A stretch of DNA of 9,717 nucleotides from CAYFUR01 sp964346275. GTDB lineage: Bacteria > Sumerlaeota > Sumerlaeia > SLMS01. How positions within the stretch are numbered: position 1 is the first letter of the stretch; each line of letters starts with the position of its first letter. Under the pieces are notes generated by a model. It did not search any database, was not told the DNA's origin, and saw only the letters and a program-made list of their open reading frames with translations. The DNA lies in assembly GCA_964346275.1 (NCBI GenBank), contig CAYFUR010000129.1:1-9717 (forward strand), written 5' to 3'. Shown one piece after another: positions 6,601-9,717 of the stretch. The translations under genes and the position numbers were made by a program.

Positions 6601-7744
6601 CGCCCGAAAGGGGCGCACTGTAAATCGCTGGATAATCGATTGAAGAGTAGCCGTTATGCGGGGTCGGGGCGAATGCAATTGCCGACCCATCGGGAGACAT
6701 CCTGGGGAGAACGATCGATCCACTCAATTCAGCGGATGCAACAGACACGGTTTCTCCTCCCTCGAAAGATGTACTGTGGAAGTTTGATGTATATGCCGGC
6801 CGGTAGCCGGGAGGAGGGCCACTACTGACCTGCAAGTCAGAAACAATAACATGCTCGCCGACTGGAGTGATCCAGAAGTCACGCACCGGAACTTCGGGAG
6901 CAAGTTCCACCTGTTCGAGTGTCCCAAGGTCTACACTCTGTAACGTTTCACCGTGTTGATAAAACAGGTAATCCCCGAGCGGCGAGAGTTGGAAGCGATA
7001 GACGCTCTGATCCGCCGCCAAACCACTGCTGACCTCCTGGCGCTCTGTCCCATCGGGTCGAACGCGATACACGCGGTTGAGGCCGGGCGAATCCTCCGGC
7101 GCCATGAAATAGACCCACTCCGCATCGGGCGCGAATTCGTAGAGACCGACGTTTCCATTGGAGGGGAGCGAACCATTGAGCCGTGTCGACTCGCCGACGA
7201 TGGGAGCGCCGTAAAGATGGACCTTGTTGGCGGGCGCGGACTGATAGGCTTGATAAGCGAAGGAGGAGCTGTCCGGGGCGATTTTGAAATTCAGGACTTG
7301 CTCGATTCCGGGCGCACCAGGGATCGCATTGCTGACGGTATCAGTCGCAATGCGATACCGGTAGAGCCCGGCGTTGGAGGAATCATCCGCCTCCCAAAGA
7401 AAGAACAGATAACGCCCATCGGGGGAGAACTCGAAATCAGGGAGAGGCTCTCCTCCGCCCGGAACCTGGGGCCGGACCAGGCGATGCCCGCCATCCGGCG
7501 CGGTCGATGAGAGATGCAAATCCAATCCACGGCCCGAGAGATCCTCGGTCGCCCGGTAGGCCACCCACTCTCCATCGGGGCTTTCCCGAAATTCCTGGAC
7601 ATAGCCGCCCTCGCCCGCGGGCACGAGCGTGTCGTGGCGCGTGGTCGACCAATCGGCCGGGGCGTGATGGGCAATGAAAACGAAAACCCCTGCGAGAGCA
7701 CCGAGGCAGAGTGCCTTTACCGACGTGTGCCGCGAGGTGGCCAT
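3679..7744 (-). CDS. Exported PD40 beta-propeller protein with Pro/Thr linker and two C-terminal modules (interrupted by assembly gap)
   Basis: About 1,320 residues are visible plus whatever the N block replaces. Residues 1-30 are a signal peptide (hydrophobic core 'ALCLGALAGVFVFIA', cleavage probably after 'HHAPA'). A long series of propeller repeats follows, each with an F-S-P-D-G-type turn, a strand and an x-L-Y-x-x-P strand, e.g. 'FSPDGRYLFFLWEADDSS', 'FAPDAEWVYFMAPEDSPG', 'ISPDGTTAVYLSDYN', 'FTNDGSRIVYRADQD'; this is the PD40/TolB-like class. After the gap one more repeat is completed, then a Thr/Pro linker (4771-4872), then module 1 (about 4249-4758) and module 2 (about 3690-4221). These modules match the neighbouring plus-strand proteins. 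No catalytic motif or C-terminal anchor is seen; a surface binding or scaffold role is inference. ATG 7744 is preferred because the signal peptide begins there, with GGGGGAGG just upstream. ATG 7801 has a better spaced GGAGG but adds 19 residues before the signal core. Confidence 0.85.
4771..4872 (-). repeat. Pro/Thr linker-encoding low-complexity repeat
   Basis: The stretch encodes 34 residues of alternating Thr/Ser-Pro and Gly-Thr-Pro, joining the propeller to the two C-terminal modules. Such linkers are common in exported multi-domain proteins and are often glycosylated. The DNA is built from short C/G/T-rich repeats on the minus strand and is a plausible site of length variation. Confidence 0.85.
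5050..5149. other. Scaffold gap of exactly 100 Ns inside the propeller gene
   Basis: The round size marks a placeholder of unknown true length. Coding sense resumes at a codon boundary on both sides (Asp codon 5152-5150; Gly codon 5049-5047), so a missing length divisible by three would restore one frame; 100 is not. The flanks '...IVYRADQD' and 'GFDLYTNSATGG...' read like two parts of a single propeller repeat. The real missing piece may therefore be only a few codons, or a few codons plus whole repeats. Confidence 0.95.
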
Positions 7745-7785
7745 GAGCCTCCCCCATGGCATAAAGAGGGGGACATGCCGCCCAC

Positions 7786-7800
7786 TGTCACACCGTGACA
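7786..7800. promoter_or_regulatory. Inverted repeat TGTCAC-N3-GTGACA, possible operator
   Basis: Perfect six-base arms flank a three-base spacer (ACC). It lies about 45 bases upstream of the preferred start of the propeller gene (overlapping the alternative start at 7801). A further TGTCAC occurs at 7874-7879. The symmetry fits a dimeric regulator site, but no regulator gene is visible in the window. Confidence 0.4.
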
Positions 7801-7880
7801 TGGTCCATTTCCTCCGAGCAACAGGATGTCTTATTCTGTTATTCTCATAAACCATTAAATGCATTGATAACGGTGTCACT

Positions 7881-7892
7881 CTCAAATTTGAG
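7881..7892. promoter_or_regulatory. Perfect 12-base palindrome CTCAAATTTGAG
   Basis: A complete palindrome without spacer, placed centrally between the two divergent genes. It could be an operator acting on both; it could also be chance in AT-rich DNA. Confidence 0.35.
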
Positions 7893-7950
7893 GAGGGGGC
7901 GGATTTTTCCCAGAAATCTTACCGGGGGATAATGGAGAAATACCCAATGT

Positions 7951-7982
7951 GTGGGGAATTGCCCCAATTCCGCACTTTTTTT
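7951..7982 (+). terminator. Orphan plus-strand terminator-like hairpin in the leader of the module gene
   Basis: GTGGGGAATT pairs with AATTCCGCAC (one G-G mismatch) around a five-base loop GCCCC, followed directly by seven Ts. The form is that of a Rho-independent terminator reading rightwards. No plus-strand gene precedes it, and it stands 125 bases before the ATG at 8108. It may attenuate transcription into the module gene, or block stray transcription arising antisense to the propeller gene. Confidence 0.7.
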
Positions 7983-8107
7983 CCATGAATGAGCCGGGAG
8001 AGGCCGTCGATGTATTATCGGTTTCCCAATATTTGCTTACCAGTGAGGAGGGGCACTTTGAGAACATGCGCGACTCAGTTTTTTTGATACAGAATGAGGT
8101 GAATTCT

Positions 8108-9274
8108 ATGTATGGAAAGACAGCAGCCACGCTCGCCCTTCTGGCCGGCCTTTCCACCCCCCTCAGCGCCGACACACCCATCACGACTTTTGATTTTGAA
8201 TCGGGCACCGAAGGCTGGATCGCCGGTTCTCCGGGAGGACCCGTCTTCACGGCTCCCGGAAACCGCCACGATTCTGGCCTCCTGATTCTCTCGTCCACCA
8301 ACAACACGAATACGTTCGGTTTTTGGGATTCCCCGAGGATCAATCCCGTTCCATCGCCGGCGCCAAAGAAGGAAAAGGGCGTGAGCCCAATTCTGAATGC
8401 CGAGTGGGAAGTGCGGACCGACGTCCTCGTGCCCGGGGATGTGCCGCAGTTCCGCCTGCGCACGACGAAAGACACGCTCGACTATACAAATGTAAGCACG
8501 GTTTCTTCTGTCGGCCCATCCACCTATGTTCCGGATCTTCTGGTGCCGCCGATTCTCGGCGAAGACAAGCAGACCGTGCATACGGCTGTCGAAACGTATA
8601 TGCAAAAAGTTCTACTGCTCCCCGACGCGAGCGACTACTTCTTCAGTTTTGATATTCTGAACGTCGATCCCTCGGACGCGGCGAATGGGGAAGTCGCGCT
8701 GGAATCGCTCACCCTTTCAACGGAAACACCACCTCAGTTTCCAGCAACCGAAATCGAGGCGGATTACGATTTCACCGAGGGATTGAACGGCTTTGTCGCC
8801 CACAGCCCTTCACAGGCCCAGACACCCATCTTCGTGCAGGATGGCGACGGCCTGAATATCCGGGCCAAGAGCTTCAAGGATGACGGGAAGAGCGATAAAC
8901 AACAAGGCACCTTCTACTTCGGCAGTTGGGAAAAGCAGACGGACATCGAATTTCAGGAAGGCGATCTCTACGCGCTGACCTTTGCCGTGACGGCGGACGA
9001 GCCGATTCTGTCGGAGGTGCCGACGTTCCGCCTCCGGGTTAACGACTCGACTTTTCAGGGATCCTGGTATCTGAATCTCTCCTCCGTCGGCCCCAATCCC
9101 CGCCTGCCCACGGGAACGACCGGCGCGGCCTTCTATTCGCTCCTCATCGAGGCCCCGGCGGCGTTGAACGGCAACAAAATGCTGGTCGCTTTCGACTATC
9201 TCAACGTCGGGCAAAACAGCCTTTTTACCGATGTGACGTTACAATCGTTGGCAATTGAACGGTTTGAGGACTAA
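8108..9274 (+). CDS. Exported protein with two tandem beta-rich modules
   Basis: Product of 388 residues. Residues 1-21 form a short signal peptide ('MYGKTAATLALLAGLSTPLSA', cleavage likely before Asp-22). Module 1 (about 26-205) runs from 'TTFDFESGTEGW' through 'TNTFGFWDSP' and 'PQFRLRTT' to 'FSFDILNVDPSDAA'. Module 2 (about 216-385) repeats the order with 'ADYDFTEGLNGF', 'FYFGSWEKQTDI', 'PTFRLRVNDS' and 'VAFDYLNVGQN'. The same module occurs twice at the end of the divergent propeller protein and again in the next gene. The pattern of strands suggests a jelly-roll-like fold of the carbohydrate-binding kind, but I recognise no named family and claim no ligand. The ATG at 8108 is preferred over longer in-frame starts (7949, 8066) because the signal peptide begins there and GAGG lies 8 bases upstream (8096-8099). 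No membrane anchor or sorting tail is seen. Confidence 0.88.
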   Translation: MYGKTAATLALLAGLSTPLSADTPITTFDFESGTEGWIAGSPGGPVFTAPGNRHDSGLLILSSTNNTNTFGFWDSPRINPVPSPAPKKEKGVSPILNAEWEVRTDVLVPGDVPQFRLRTTKDTLDYTNVSTVSSVGPSTYVPDLLVPPILGEDKQTVHTAVETYMQKVLLLPDASDYFFSFDILNVDPSDAANGEVALESLTLSTETPPQFPATEIEADYDFTEGLNGFVAHSPSQAQTPIFVQDGDGLNIRAKSFKDDGKSDKQQGTFYFGSWEKQTDIEFQEGDLYALTFAVTADEPILSEVPTFRLRVNDSTFQGSWYLNLSSVGPNPRLPTGTTGAAFYSLLIEAPAALNGNKMLVAFDYLNVGQNSLFTDVTLQSLAIERFED

Positions 9275-9287
9275 GTTTCTGGAGTAA

Positions 9288-9316
9288 GCCGGCATCAGGC
9301 CCAGGAGGCCTCCGGC
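9288..9316 (+). other. Intergenic hairpin without T-run
   Basis: Nested arms GCCGG/CCGGC and AGGCC/GGCCT around a CAGGA loop, with a four-base bulge, 13 bases past the stop of the first module gene. Because no T-run follows, it is more likely an RNA stability or processing element between co-transcribed genes than an intrinsic terminator. Confidence 0.4.
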
Positions 9317-9378
9317 CATGCGCCGCCCCAAGTGCGAGAAGAACTCGACGGGAATCAGATGATTGCCTCCTTCGATTC

Positions 9379-9395
9379 TTTCTCCAACGGAGAAA
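9379..9395. promoter_or_regulatory. Inverted repeat TTTCTCC-AAC-GGAGAAA
   Basis: Perfect seven-base arms with a three-base spacer, 40 bases upstream of the ATG at 9436. It could be an operator or an RNA hairpin near the second module gene's start; no promoter hexamers are clear around it. The rest of 9275-9435 shows no ORF with support. Confidence 0.35.
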
Positions 9396-9435
9396 ACCTC
9401 CGGTTAACCGAAATCACACAAAAAGGACCTGTCTC

Positions 9436-9717
9436 ATGCTCTATTCCGCAAGCCCAGTTCAAAAGCCAGCCCGTGGAGTGCTGATCCCGGCACTCGCCGC
9501 CGCCGCGCTCTTCGCAGCGTCCACCGCCGCCGCCCAGCCCGGTTTTGAATGGGATTTTGAATCCGGCCCGCAAAGCTGGACCTTTGATTCGCCAGGCGGC
9601 TTCTTTACTTCACCCAACGGATTTCACGACGATGGCGAGATCCGAATGAAGGCGACAAACAACACCGATACGTTCGGCTTCTGGGATTCCCCGGTGGAAC
9701 TGCTGCCGCCGCTTGTC
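9436..9717 (+). CDS. Second exported module protein, 3' end beyond the window
   Basis: The first 94 residues are visible and the frame is open to the last base. A basic N-region ('SPVQKPARG') and Ala-rich core ('VLIPALAAAALFAASTAAA') form a signal peptide, with cleavage likely near 'AAAQPG'. The module begins at 'FEWDFESGPQSW' and reaches 'TNNTDTFGFWDSP'. It is clearly paralogous to module 1 of the preceding gene, with which it shares the order D-F-E-S-G, S-P-G-G, H-D-x-G, T-N-N-T, F-G-F-W-D-S-P. DNA identity is visible too: 32 of 36 bases match between 8300-8335 and 9658-9693. AAGGA at 9423-9427, 8 bases before the ATG, supports the start. It follows the first module gene in the same direction after 161 bases, so a shared transcript is possible. 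Ligand and function are unknown. Confidence 0.88.
   Translation, partial: MLYSASPVQKPARGVLIPALAAAALFAASTAAAQPGFEWDFESGPQSWTFDSPGGFFTSPNGFHDDGEIRMKATNNTDTFGFWDSPVELLPPLV

Larger units (their letters stand above)
7745..8107. other. Divergent intergenic and leader region
   Basis: This AT-richer stretch separates the minus-strand propeller gene from the plus-strand module gene. It contains two inverted repeats (7786-7800, 7881-7892), an extra TGTCAC half-site (7874-7879), and a plus-strand hairpin with T-run (7951-7982). It also holds several TATTAT/TTTAAT-like boxes, none with a well-placed -35. Both genes' promoters must lie here unless the genes are silent, but I cannot place them confidently. 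No RNA gene or convincing small ORF is seen. Confidence 0.6.

Noticed and set aside
7745..7885. Propeller gene starting at 7885
   Set aside because: It would place 47 residues before the signal peptide and run through the palindromic intergenic region. ATGs at 7744 or 7801 have ribosome binding sites.
7949..8107. Module gene starting at 7949 or 8066
   Set aside because: The 7949 frame reads through the terminator-like hairpin, and both starts bury the signal peptide that begins at 8108 next to a GAGG site.
8810..9214. Minus-strand ORF of 134 codons inside the module gene
   Set aside because: It is a shadow frame opposite well-supported coding sequence with clear module motifs.
1..9717. tRNA, rRNA, CRISPR arrays, insertion sequences or phage genes
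   Set aside because: No cloverleaf, rRNA core, spaced direct repeats, transposase motifs or terminal inverted repeats were seen on either strand.

Overview
The window is about 9.7 kb of GC-rich (roughly 60% by eye) bacterial DNA, most likely from a metagenomic assembly, because it holds one block of exactly 100 Ns. Exported proteins with cleavable signal peptides, a PD40-type beta-propeller, a long Pro/Thr linker, and a YifB with an NPTPSG variant motif all suggest an uncultured, Gram-negative-type lineage such as Planctomycetes/Verrucomicrobia relatives, Hydrogenedentota or Sumerlaeota. That placement is inference from style, not from a marker gene.

Left block (1-3601, all minus strand, read right to left). 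Two adjacent ORFs match the N-terminal and C-terminal halves of an RdgC-like recombination-associated protein. They have a promoter-like TTGACG element in front and a hairpin terminator behind. Next comes yifB/comM (Mg-chelatase-like AAA+ ATPase). Five bases after it is a DUF4160 gene with a TTG start, which overlaps a DUF2442 gene by 20 bases. A further gene appears to start just before the window edge. The DUF4160/DUF2442 pair resembles a toxin-antitoxin-like two-gene module and is translationally packed onto the end of yifB.

Central block (3679-7744, minus strand). This is one very large exported protein: signal peptide, a long run of PD40/TolB-like propeller repeats, a Pro/Thr linker, then two copies of a beta-rich module. 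The 100-N scaffold gap cuts it and makes it look like two overlapping ORFs in different frames. A strong Rho-independent terminator follows it.

Right block (8108-9717, plus strand, divergent from the propeller gene). Two tandem genes encode exported proteins built from the same module as the tail of the propeller protein. The first has two modules; the second runs off the window in its first module. The five visible module copies share a D-F-E/T...G-W opening, an F-G-F-W-D/E-S-P motif, an F-R-L-R motif, and an F-D-x-L-N-V closing segment.

The roughly 360-base divergent intergenic region is AT-rich. It carries two perfect-armed palindromes and a plus-strand hairpin followed by seven Ts that no upstream plus-strand gene explains. 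The most notable content is therefore a locally expanded, apparently undescribed family of exported tandem-module proteins, one member fused to a propeller, with an unusual regulatory leader. The split RdgC homologue is the second point of interest.
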